NCBI RefSeq assembly: GCF_010548275.1
Contig: NZ_JAAGLT010000024.1
Coordinates: 1 to 64,000 of the forward strand
DNA length: 64,000 nucleotides
Reading direction: 5' to 3'
Origin: Streptomyces sp. SID12488
Lineage (GTDB): Bacteria > Actinomycetota > Actinomycetes > Streptomycetales > Streptomycetaceae
The notes beneath the pieces are model-generated. The model worked only from the letters and a program-made list of their open reading frames with translations. It did no database searches and was not told the DNA's origin. Within the stretch, counting starts at the first letter, position 1; every line of letters starts with the position of its first letter. Shown in pieces: positions 8,397 through 15,779 of the stretch. The position numbers and the translations under genes are program-made.

Positions 8397-8429
8397 GGGG
8401 TCGACCCTCCCCCCGGCACGCACCGACTG

Positions 8430-11414
8430 TCAAGTGGGTGGGACGGGAGTCTCATTATGTGAGCGGAGGGCCGTTCCGCCTCCGAAAACAGCGGGCACAC
8501 CTGTACTTGTGTACACCCCGGAACCGCCGCCCGCGAACGCGGGTTCGGCCGGGCCGTTCGGCACCGGATAGCGGCCGGTGGACAGTGCCCGGCGCAGCCG
8601 GTACTCGTCCAGCGGCCCGGAGAAGGCCATTCCCTGCCCGTGCGTGCAGCCCATCGCGCGCAGGGCGGTCACCTGCTCCGGCAGGTCCACGCCTTCGGCC
8701 ACGGACTGGAGCCCGAGGTCGCCCGCGATTCTGAGCAGCCCGCTGGTGATCTTGTGCAGCCGCGGGGACTCGACGACACCGTCGACCAGGCCGCGGTCGA
8801 GTTTCAGCACGTCGACGGGGAGCCGTCGCAGTGCCGTGATCGGCGCGTAGCCGCTGCCGAAGCCGTCCAGCGCGATCCGTACACCGAGGCACCTGAAGGC
8901 GTTCAGCCGACGCTCCAGCTCGTCAAGGGAGACCCGGGGGTCGGTGTCCGTCAGTTCGATCTCCAGGGCGCCAGTGGGCAGCCCGTGGCGGGTCAGCAGG
9001 GTCTCGATCGACCCGAGGGGCAGGGAGCGGTCGAGGATCCGCCGGGCGCTCATCCGGACGGCGACGGGTACGGAGAGCCCGGTCGCGGCGCGTTCGGCGG
9101 CCTGTTCGACGGCCTCCTCCAGCATCCAGCGGTCCAGCTCGGCGGTCTTGTCGCTGTCCTCGGTGACGCGCAGGAACTCGGCGGGCGTGAAGAGCACTCC
9201 CTGCGAGGAGCGCCAGCGTGCCTGGGCGGAGACCGAGGTGATCCGGCCACTGTCCAGCGCCACCACGGGCTGGTGCAGCAGCACGAACTCGCCGTCGTGC
9301 AGCGCGGCACGCAGTCGCGTGGCCAGCTCCGCCTTCCGTACGACGTCCTGCTGCATCTGGGGCGCGTAGAGCTCGACGCGGCCCTTGCCGGAGGCCTTGG
9401 CCCGGTACATCGCCAGGTCGGCGTTGCGCAGCAGCTCGCCCGCGCCGAGGCCTGGCTCGGCGAAGGCGACGCCGATCGAGGCGTTGACGCGGACATCATT
9501 GCCGTCGATGTCGTAGGGCTGCGAGAGGGTGAGCCTCAGCCTGTCGGCCAGTTCCCCTATCTGGCGTTCGCGCGCGGCACGGTCCCGGGTGCCGTCGCCG
9601 ACGATCAGGGCGGCGAACTCGTCACCGCCGAGCCGGGAGGCGGTGTCCCCGTGGCGGACCGAGTCCTGGAGCCTGCGGGCGGCCTGGACGAGCAGTTCGT
9701 CGCCGGCCTGGTGTCCGATCGTGTCGTTGACGGCCTTGAAGCCGTCGAGGTCGATGAAGAGGACGGCCGTGCCGCGGTCGGTGGAGCGACGGCCGGACAG
9801 GGCCTGCTGCACGCGCTGGGTGAACAGGGCGCGGTTGGGCAGGTCGGTGAGCGGGTCGTGTTCGGCGTTGTGCTGCAACTGGGCCTGGAGCCGTACCCGT
9901 TCGGTGACGTCCCGGCTGTTGAAGATGAGGCCGCCGTGGTGCCGGTTGACGGTGGACTCGACGTTGAGCCAGCCTCCGTCGCCGGACTTGAAGCGGCACT
10001 CGATGCGGGTGGTGGGTTCCTCGCCGGGGCTGGCGGCGAGGAAGCGGCGCACTTCGTGCACCACGCAGCCCAGATCCTCCGGGTGGATGAGATGGGCCAG
10101 TTCGGTGCCCACGAGTTCCTCCGCGGACCGCCCGTAGACCCCGGCGGCGGCCGGGCTGACGTACCGCAGCATCCCGTTCGGAGCGGCGATCATGATGACG
10201 TCGCTCGAGCCCTGCACCAGGGAGCGGAAGTGGTTCTCCTTCTGGGCCAGTTCCTGGGTGAGGGTGATGTTGTCGAGCAGCATGATGCCCTGGCGCACGA
10301 CCAGCGCGAGGACGACGCCGCCCGCGGTGATGAGCACCACGCGGTCGGGGCTGCGGCCGTTGAGAACGTTGTAGAGGACGCCCAGCGTGCACACGGCGGC
10401 GGCCAGATACGGCGTGAGCGCGGCCAGGGAGCCGGTGATGGGCCGGGTGAACGGATACCGGCCGTGATCGCCTCCCGGCGCGGGCGGATGCCCCTGCCTG
10501 GGGGCGGGCACCTGGCCCTGGCGGGGTACGGGCCGGTACCCCCCGGGCCTGCCCGGGTGCTGCCGCCCGGGGCGGTGTTCGTGCACCACGCGCGTGTGCC
10601 CGTCGGACTCGCCCGGGTCGCCGTGCCCGGAGCCGACCCATGGGGCGTACGCCAGCAGCAGCGAGCCCGCGAACCAGCCCGCGTCGAGCAGTTGGCCCGA
10701 GTGGTAGTTGCTGTGCAGCAGGGGCGAGGTGAACAGGGCGTCGCAGCCCACGGTCAGGGCGAGCGCGCCGATCGCGGTGTTCGCGGCGGAGCGGTTCGTG
10801 GAGGAGCGCCGGAAGTGCAGCGCGAGGGCCATGCTGACGAGGGCGATGTCGAGCAGCGGGTAGGCCAGCGACAACGCGGTGCGCGCGACGCTCGGCCCGT
10901 CGGCCTTCGCGGCCTGCGCCAGCGCGAGACTCCAGGACAGAGTGAGCAGCGAGCCGCCGATCAGCCAGGCGTCGAGGACCATGCAGACCCAGCCGGCCCT
11001 CGTCACCGGCCGCTTGGCGAGGACCAGGAGTCCCACGATGGCGGGCGGGGCGAAGCACAGGAAGAACAGGTCGGCGAAGCTGGGGCTGGGCACGGCCTGG
11101 CCGAGCACGACCTCGTACCAGCCCCAGACGAGGTTGCCCAGGCAGGCCATGGCGGACGACAGCGCGAACAGCAGCCAGGCGGGCCGGAAGCGGATCCGGC
11201 GGCGCGCATAGAGGAAACAGGACACGGCCGCGGCGCCCGCCGCGGCACTCAGCCCGAAGTCACCCATGATCAGGGCGAGCCGGGGGGAACCCCAGCCGAG
11301 CGCGGAACCGACGGCGTATCCCGCGCACACCAGCGCCAGTACGAGCTGCGAGACCAGGCTCGTCCCGCCGCCGAGGACCGGTCGGCGGGCCAGCAGTGCC
11401 CCGGGGGAACTCAC
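8430..11414 (-). CDS. Membrane-anchored PAS-GGDEF-EAL protein with a degenerate EAL domain (c-di-GMP signalling)
   Basis: From the chosen GTG the protein has 994 aa: about eight membrane helices (20-260), a Pro/Gly/His/Arg-rich stretch (about 263-321), further helices (330-380), a PAS domain (about 390-510), GGDEF (motif SRLGGDEF at 596-600) and an EAL-like domain. GGDEF is intact, so diguanylate cyclase activity is plausible. The EAL motif reads SAQ (729-731), the usual Asn is Met (VRMSARR) and DDFGTG is DGFGSG, so phosphodiesterase activity is probably lost. The frame opens as far as 11657, but upstream codons have poorer GC3 and GGAG stands 6 bases before this GTG; the ATG at 11618 is the alternative. 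Streptomyces carry such a gene next to ilvB. Confidence 0.88.
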   Translation of the reverse strand: MSSPGALLARRPVLGGGTSLVSQLVLALVCAGYAVGSALGWGSPRLALIMGDFGLSAAAGAAAVSCFLYARRRIRFRPAWLLFALSSAMACLGNLVWGWYEVVLGQAVPSPSFADLFFLCFAPPAIVGLLVLAKRPVTRAGWVCMVLDAWLIGGSLLTLSWSLALAQAAKADGPSVARTALSLAYPLLDIALVSMALALHFRRSSTNRSAANTAIGALALTVGCDALFTSPLLHSNYHSGQLLDAGWFAGSLLLAYAPWVGSGHGDPGESDGHTRVVHEHRPGRQHPGRPGGYRPVPRQGQVPAPRQGHPPAPGGDHGRYPFTRPITGSLAALTPYLAAAVCTLGVLYNVLNGRSPDRVVLITAGGVVLALVVRQGIMLLDNITLTQELAQKENHFRSLVQGSSDVIMIAAPNGMLRYVSPAAAGVYGRSAEELVGTELAHLIHPEDLGCVVHEVRRFLAASPGEEPTTRIECRFKSGDGGWLNVESTVNRHHGGLIFNSRDVTERVRLQAQLQHNAEHDPLTDLPNRALFTQRVQQALSGRRSTDRGTAVLFIDLDGFKAVNDTIGHQAGDELLVQAARRLQDSVRHGDTASRLGGDEFAALIVGDGTRDRAARERQIGELADRLRLTLSQPYDIDGNDVRVNASIGVAFAEPGLGAGELLRNADLAMYRAKASGKGRVELYAPQMQQDVVRKAELATRLRAALHDGEFVLLHQPVVALDSGRITSVSAQARWRSSQGVLFTPAEFLRVTEDSDKTAELDRWMLEEAVEQAAERAATGLSVPVAVRMSARRILDRSLPLGSIETLLTRHGLPTGALEIELTDTDPRVSLDELERRLNAFRCLGVRIALDGFGSGYAPITALRRLPVDVLKLDRGLVDGVVESPRLHKITSGLLRIAGDLGLQSVAEGVDLPEQVTALRAMGCTHGQGMAFSGPLDEYRLRRALSTGRYPVPNGPAEPAFAGGGSGVYTSTGVPAVFGGGTALRSHNETPVPPT
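8454..8459 (-). promoter_or_regulatory. Putative -10 box of the ilvBNC leader transcript
   Basis: CATAAT on the minus strand lies about 58 bases before the leader-peptide ATG, inside the 3' end of the GGDEF gene. No good -35 hexamer is seen at 17 bp, so the assignment is weak. Confidence 0.3.
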
Positions 11415-11720
11415 CGGACACTCCGGGCCCGCACCGCGACCGTGTCCCGCGCGACCCACTGCGCCGGGTGCGCGCCGGGGGTCGGAGGCGCGGTGTGGGC
11501 GTGCCTCCGGCGACCGCTGTGCCGGCGGTGCTGATGATGGATGCTGTGGCCGCGTCTGCGCGCGGCCGTGCACCAGGGTCGCCGTCGGCGGCCCCGCCGC
11601 GTCGGATCGTTCGTCCATAGGCCGTGCATCGCCCGTCGCCCCCCTCACAGTCTGCAATGTCCATCCCCGGCGCCGAAGGGTTCGCGGCGCAGCCCCTGTC
11701 GGGACGATACACCAGTCTCG

Positions 11721-11733
11721 TCACTCAGGGACA
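11721..11733. promoter_or_regulatory. BldD-box-like sequence upstream of the GGDEF gene
   Basis: TCACTCAGGGACA (reverse TGTCCCTGAGTGA) matches the published BldD consensus TNACNC(A/T)GNGTNA at all fixed positions but one. It lies upstream of the GGDEF-EAL gene, next to a possible minus-strand -10 (TATCGT, 11704-11709). BldD is the c-di-GMP-responsive developmental repressor and is known to bind upstream of several c-di-GMP genes. Confidence 0.5.
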
Positions 11734-11816
11734 TAGTTCCTCTACTCTCCGTAACGGCCGGACGCGATGCCGACACACCCCGCATACGGGGGAATGCGGA
11801 GGGTGCCCGAACCGGA

Positions 11817-12767
11817 CTACGCGTCGACCGCCCCTGTCGTAAGGATCACGTTCCGCAGCGGCTCCTGGTTCATGAAACGACTCAACTGGTCCACCAGCAG
11901 CCTCTCGGCGCGCGGCCGGAACGCGGACGTCGGGCCGCCGACGTGCGGGCTGATGAGGACGCCGGGCGCCTGCCACAAGGGGTGCCCCGGAGGCAGCGGC
12001 TCCGGATCGGTGACGTCGAGGGCGGCCGTGAGACGCCCGGACTCCAGCTCGGCGAGCAGCGCCTTGGTGTCGACGACGGGCCCCCGGGCCACGTTCACGA
12101 GCAGTGCGCCGTCCTTCATCCGGGCCAGGAACTCGGCGTTCACCAGCCCTCTTGTCTGATCGGTGAGGGGCGTGGCGAGGATCACGATGTCCGCCTCGGG
12201 CAACAGGGCGGGCAGTTCGGTGAGCGGATGCACCGGTCCGCGCGCCGTGGTGCGCTCAGAGCGCGCGACGCGCGCCACCCGCGCGAGCTCGAAGGGCGCG
12301 AGCCGGTCCTCGATGGCGGCGCCGATCGATCCGTAGCCGACGATGAGGGCGCTCTTGTCGGCGAGCGCCGGCCGGAACCCGCCCCGCCACTCCCCCTTGT
12401 CCTGGGCCCGCACGAAGTCGGGGATGCCGCGCAGCGAGGCCAGGATCAGGGCGAGGGCCAGCTCACCGGTGCTCGCCTCGTGCACACCACGCGCGTTGCA
12501 CAGCCGTACACCCGGGCGCAGTTGTCCGAGCCCGGGCTGGATGTTGTCGACGCCCGCGGACAGCGTCTGCAGCACCTGGACGCCGGTCATCTCCGGCAGG
12601 GGACGTACACAGACCTCGACGGACTTCATGTACGGCACGACGTAGAACGCGCAGTCGGCCGGGTCCCCGGGGTAGTCGTGATCGCCGTTCCAGAAGAGGT
12701 AGCCGGGCCCTTCGGGCAGGCCCTCGATCTCCTCCGGCGGGATGGGGAGCCACACGTCAGCAGTCAT
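11817..12767 (-). CDS. D-2-hydroxyacid dehydrogenase family protein
   Basis: This 316-aa NAD(P)-dependent dehydrogenase acts on a D-2-hydroxy acid; the substrate is not evident. It has the nucleotide-binding motif GYGSIG (about residue 143), the catalytic Arg in VARGPVVD, the acidic DVTDPEPLP segment and the catalytic His in SPHVGG. It lacks the ACT domain of SerA. I chose the ATG at 12767 (MTADVWLP). There is little ribosome-binding sequence, while TACGCT 7 bases upstream could be a -10 of a leaderless message. It is divergent from the aldo/keto reductase, the two starts being 77 bp apart. Confidence 0.88.
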   Translation of the reverse strand: MTADVWLPIPPEEIEGLPEGPGYLFWNGDHDYPGDPADCAFYVVPYMKSVEVCVRPLPEMTGVQVLQTLSAGVDNIQPGLGQLRPGVRLCNARGVHEASTGELALALILASLRGIPDFVRAQDKGEWRGGFRPALADKSALIVGYGSIGAAIEDRLAPFELARVARVARSERTTARGPVHPLTELPALLPEADIVILATPLTDQTRGLVNAEFLARMKDGALLVNVARGPVVDTKALLAELESGRLTAALDVTDPEPLPPGHPLWQAPGVLISPHVGGPTSAFRPRAERLLVDQLSRFMNQEPLRNVILTTGAVDA

Positions 12768-12843
12768 GGTCACGAGCGTAGGCGAACCCCTGTGCGTACA
12801 GAGGTTAGGTTTGGGGGGCAAGGAGAGAGAGGTTCACGACCAG

Positions 12844-13842
12844 GTGGAGCGCAGGACGATCGGCGCGGCGGCGCTCGAAGTGGGGGCCGTTGGCCTCGGG
12901 TGCATGCCGATGAGCTGGGCGTACAGCGCCTCTCGGCGGCGGGGCGAGGAGTCGCTGCGGGCCGTGCACCGGGCCCTGGACGAGGGCTCGACGCTCCTGG
13001 ACACCGCCGACATGTACGGCCCGTTCACCAACGAACTGCTGGTGGGGCGGGTGTTGAGGGAACGGCGCCGGGACGCCTTCGTGTCGACGAAGGTCGGTCT
13101 GCTGGTCGGCGATCAGCACATCGTGGCCAACGGCCGCCCTGGATACGTGAAACGGGCGTGCGACGCCTCGCTGCGACGCCTGCAGACGGACGTCATCGAT
13201 CTCTACCAACTGCACCGCGCGGACCCGGAGGTACCTGTCGAGGAGACCTGGGGCGCGCTGGCGGAACTCGTACAGGCGGGAAAGGTACGGGCGTTGGGGC
13301 TGTCCGCGATGGGCGCGCGGTCCGGGCGCCGGCCGGGGGCGCGGCTGCACGACGCGACGATCCGCCAACTGGAGCGGGTGCAGCAGGTGTTCCCGGTCAG
13401 CGCCGTGCAGGCCGAGCTGTCGGTGTGGTCGAGGGAGGCGCTGGACGCGCTGCTGCCGTGGTGCGCGGCGCGCGGGATCGGCTTCCTGGCGGCGATGCCC
13501 CTGGGCAACGGCTTCCTGACCGGGACGCTGACCCCGGGCGAGGGCTTCGAACCGGAGGACATCCGCGCCCGCCATCCCCGTTTCACGGCCGACATGATGG
13601 CCGCGAACCAGCCGATCGTGGCGGGCCTGCGCCGGGTGGCGCGCCGGATCGGTCCGGACGTCGTCCCCGCCCAGGTGGCGCTGGCGTGGGTGCTCGCGCA
13701 GGGCCGGCACGTGGTGCCCGTACCGGGGACGAAGCAGGAACGGTGGGTGGCCCAGAACGCGGGGGCCGCGTCGCTGCGGCTCTCGGCGGCGGACCTGGCC
13801 GAGGTGGCGGGACTGCCCCGGGCGCAGGGGTCGTGGGACTGA
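12844..13842 (+). CDS. Aldo/keto reductase
   Basis: This 332-aa NADPH-dependent TIM-barrel oxidoreductase shows the catalytic tetrad of the superfamily: Asp and Tyr in DTADMYGP, Lys in STKVGL and His in LYQLHRADP. The C-terminal NADP-binding segment (VPVPGTKQERWVAQNA) is also present. GTG at 12844 is chosen because it opens the conserved ERRTIG...LEVGAVGLGCM start, with GGAGAGAGAGG about 11 bases upstream. The frame extends upstream into the divergent gene without support. Subfamily resembles general stress/perakine-reductase-like AKRs. Substrate unknown. Confidence 0.9.
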   Translation: MERRTIGAAALEVGAVGLGCMPMSWAYSASRRRGEESLRAVHRALDEGSTLLDTADMYGPFTNELLVGRVLRERRRDAFVSTKVGLLVGDQHIVANGRPGYVKRACDASLRRLQTDVIDLYQLHRADPEVPVEETWGALAELVQAGKVRALGLSAMGARSGRRPGARLHDATIRQLERVQQVFPVSAVQAELSVWSREALDALLPWCAARGIGFLAAMPLGNGFLTGTLTPGEGFEPEDIRARHPRFTADMMAANQPIVAGLRRVARRIGPDVVPAQVALAWVLAQGRHVVPVPGTKQERWVAQNAGAASLRLSAADLAEVAGLPRAQGSWD

Positions 13843-13939
13843 CGCCGAAATCAGGCCGCAGGCATCGGGAACCCGTGATCGGGAACTCGTGGGGCGCGAG
13901 CGGTGTATGACAAGGAGAACCCGTCGCGTCGAAGGGACC

Positions 13940-15121
13940 ATGATCGTGCAACGTAGAGCTGTGACGGCCGTACTGGCCGCGGCCACGCTCCTGCTCACGG
14001 CCGGCTGCTCCTCCGACGAGGGAGGAGCCGGCGGCGACCCGGGCGGCAGCAGCGGCAGCGCGTCGCCGGATCGTACGAGTCCGGACTCGTCGCCCTCCGC
14101 GCAGGCCACCGAGGAGGCCCCGCCGGCCAAGGGCTCGGTGAAGGTGGTGCGCACGGTCACCGAGGGCCTGAAGACGCCCTGGGGCCTGGCCCCGCTGCCG
14201 GACGGCGATCTGCTGGTCTCCTCCCGTGACGAGGGCACGATCACCCGGGTCGACACGGAGACGGGCAAGAAGACCGAGGTGGGCGAGGTGCCGGGCGTCT
14301 CGGCGGCCGGCGAGGGCGGTCTGCTGGGCCTGGCACTGTCTCCTGACTTCGCGTCGGACCACATGGTCTACGCGTACTTCACGACGGAGTCGGACAACCG
14401 TGTCGCCCGGATGCTTTACGAGGAGGAGAAACCGGCCGGTGAGCAGCTGGGTGCCCCGAACACGGTCTTCCGGGGCATCCCGAAGGGCTACATCCACAAC
14501 GGCGGCCGGATCGCCTTCGGCCCGGACAAGATGCTGTACGCGGGCACGGGCGAGAGCGGTGACACCGGGCTGGCCCAGGACAAGGCCTCCCTGGGCGGCA
14601 AGATCCTGCGCCTGACCCCGGAGGGCGAACCGGCGCCGGGCAACCCCTTCCCCGACTCCCCGGTGTACTCCTACGGCCACCGCAATGTGCAGGGCCTCGC
14701 CTGGGACTCGAAGCAGCGGCTGTTCGCCTCGGAGTTCGGCCAGGACACCTGGGACGAGCTCAACCAGATCAAGCCGGGCGCCAACTACGGCTGGCCCGAG
14801 GCGGAGGGCAAGGGCGCCGACACGGCCTTCCAGAACCCCGTCGCCCAGTGGCACACGGACGACGCGTCCCCCAGCGGCATCGCGTACGCCGAGGGCTCCA
14901 TATGGATGGCGGGGCTGAAGGGCCAGCGCCTGTGGCGCGTCCCGCTGAAGGGGACGGAGACCGCGGCCGACCCGCAGGCGTTCCTGGAGGGCGAGTACGG
15001 CAGGCTCCGTACGGTCGTGTCGGCGGGCGGCGACAAGCTGTGGCTGGTGACGAGCGAGACGGACGGGAGAGGGTCTCCGGAGGGCGGGGACGACCGGATC
15101 CTGGAGCTTCAGGTGACGTAG
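13940..15121 (+). CDS. PQQ-dependent sugar dehydrogenase-like lipoprotein (GSDH family)
   Basis: The 393-aa product starts with a lipoprotein signal (AVLAAATLLLTAGCS, lipobox LTAGC), a Ser/Gly/Asp-rich linker (about 25-65) and a six-bladed beta-propeller of the glucose/sorbosone dehydrogenase family. Family marks are TPWGLAPLPDGDLLVSSRD, the catalytic-type HNGG (YIHNGGRIAFGPD), GHRNVQGLAWD and EFGQDTWDELNQI. It probably oxidises sugars or alcohols outside the membrane. Whether it carries PQQ is unproved. ATG 13940 is very close to GAAGGGA; GTG 13946 gives better spacing and is the alternative. Confidence 0.88.
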   Translation: MIVQRRAVTAVLAAATLLLTAGCSSDEGGAGGDPGGSSGSASPDRTSPDSSPSAQATEEAPPAKGSVKVVRTVTEGLKTPWGLAPLPDGDLLVSSRDEGTITRVDTETGKKTEVGEVPGVSAAGEGGLLGLALSPDFASDHMVYAYFTTESDNRVARMLYEEEKPAGEQLGAPNTVFRGIPKGYIHNGGRIAFGPDKMLYAGTGESGDTGLAQDKASLGGKILRLTPEGEPAPGNPFPDSPVYSYGHRNVQGLAWDSKQRLFASEFGQDTWDELNQIKPGANYGWPEAEGKGADTAFQNPVAQWHTDDASPSGIAYAEGSIWMAGLKGQRLWRVPLKGTETAADPQAFLEGEYGRLRTVVSAGGDKLWLVTSETDGRGSPEGGDDRILELQVT

Positions 15122-15136
15122 CTGTCCGGCAGTGGC

Positions 15137-15394
15137 CTATTCGTCTATCAACGACTGGTCGAGGATCGCCACCGAGACCAGGATCAGGAACGCCCGGTGG
15201 ACCATTTAGCCGACGGTCAGCCCCGGGGCGACGGACACTACACGGATGTCCTCGCCGCTGACGGCCTGAGACACGGGCGTGAAGGGATCCTCGGCCAGCT
15301 TCAGCAGCCCGCGCTCCAGGAGCTTGCGTCGGTCTTCGGGAAGCGTGTCGCGCTGTGCGGCGGCACGCTCGGTGAACTCGATCTGGTACAACAC
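15137..15394 (-). pseudogene. RelE/ParE-type toxin-like gene interrupted by an in-frame stop
   Basis: From GTG 15394 (GGAGGA just upstream) the frame reads LYQIEFTERAAAQRD ... SGEDIRVVSVAPGLTVG, then TAA at 15206-15208. The same frame continues without interruption for 22 codons (MVHRAFLILVSVAILDQSLIDE) to a TAG at 15137. The uninterrupted length, about 85 aa, is that of RelE-like proteins, whose C-terminal strand would be the part after the stop. A single Tyr-to-stop change (TAC to TAA) would explain it. No antitoxin-like frame lies beside it. It could still yield a truncated 61-aa protein. Confidence 0.65.
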
Positions 15395-15521
15395 GGCTCC
15401 TCCGCGGAGTTGTCCTGCTGTCAGCATCCCGCGTCGCAACGGTCAGCGTGCACCAACCGGGAACAGCCGGCCCCAGCCGGTGTGCCACCGCCGCGGCCAA
15501 TCCCCGGCCCGAGACGCCCGG

Positions 15522-15734
15522 TCAGAGTTCCTGAGAAGCATCCGGTCGCTCAGGTTGCTCCGGTTCTTCCGGCTGGTCGGACGGGCGTACGACGACCTTT
15601 CCGGATGCGAGGTCTATCGGGCCGCGTCCGGGGTCGCCGTCACCGACGTCCGTGCGGGTCAGCTCCAGGCGGTTCTGCTCGTCGCGGGTGTGCTTGCGTC
15701 CCGGGGCGAAGAGCTCCTCGAACATGTTGAACAC
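15522..15734 (-). CDS. Small conserved actinobacterial protein, DUF6191-like
   Basis: This 70-aa soluble protein begins MFNMFEELFAPGRKHTRDEQ and ends in an acidic, Pro-rich tail. I recognise the sequence start and the GDPGRGPIDL...GKVVVRP block from short Streptomyces proteins grouped as DUF6191; function unknown. The start is GTG with GGGAGG 4 bases upstream. It sits between the LuxR giant and the broken relE-like gene, all on the minus strand. Confidence 0.75.
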   Translation of the reverse strand: MFNMFEELFAPGRKHTRDEQNRLELTRTDVGDGDPGRGPIDLASGKVVVRPSDQPEEPEQPERPDASQEL

Positions 15735-15779
15735 GGGGCCTCCCAGGGGCCATGGTCCCTTGCAGCGTAGCTCTCCCCC

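Noticed and set aside
8428..8433. TTGACA on the minus strand as the -35 box of the ilv leader promoter
   Set aside because: At 17 bp downstream there is GGAGGG, which is the leader peptide's ribosome site, not a -10 box.
8640..11534. Plus-strand open frame of 964 codons
   Set aside because: It mirrors the PAS-GGDEF-EAL gene and has shadow composition; stop codons are scarce in antisense frames at this GC content.
15206..15734. Toxin-antitoxin pair formed by the RelE-like gene and the neighbouring 70-aa protein
   Set aside because: The 70-aa protein belongs to a different conserved family (DUF6191-like), is not antitoxin-like, and no short frame directly flanks the RelE-like gene.
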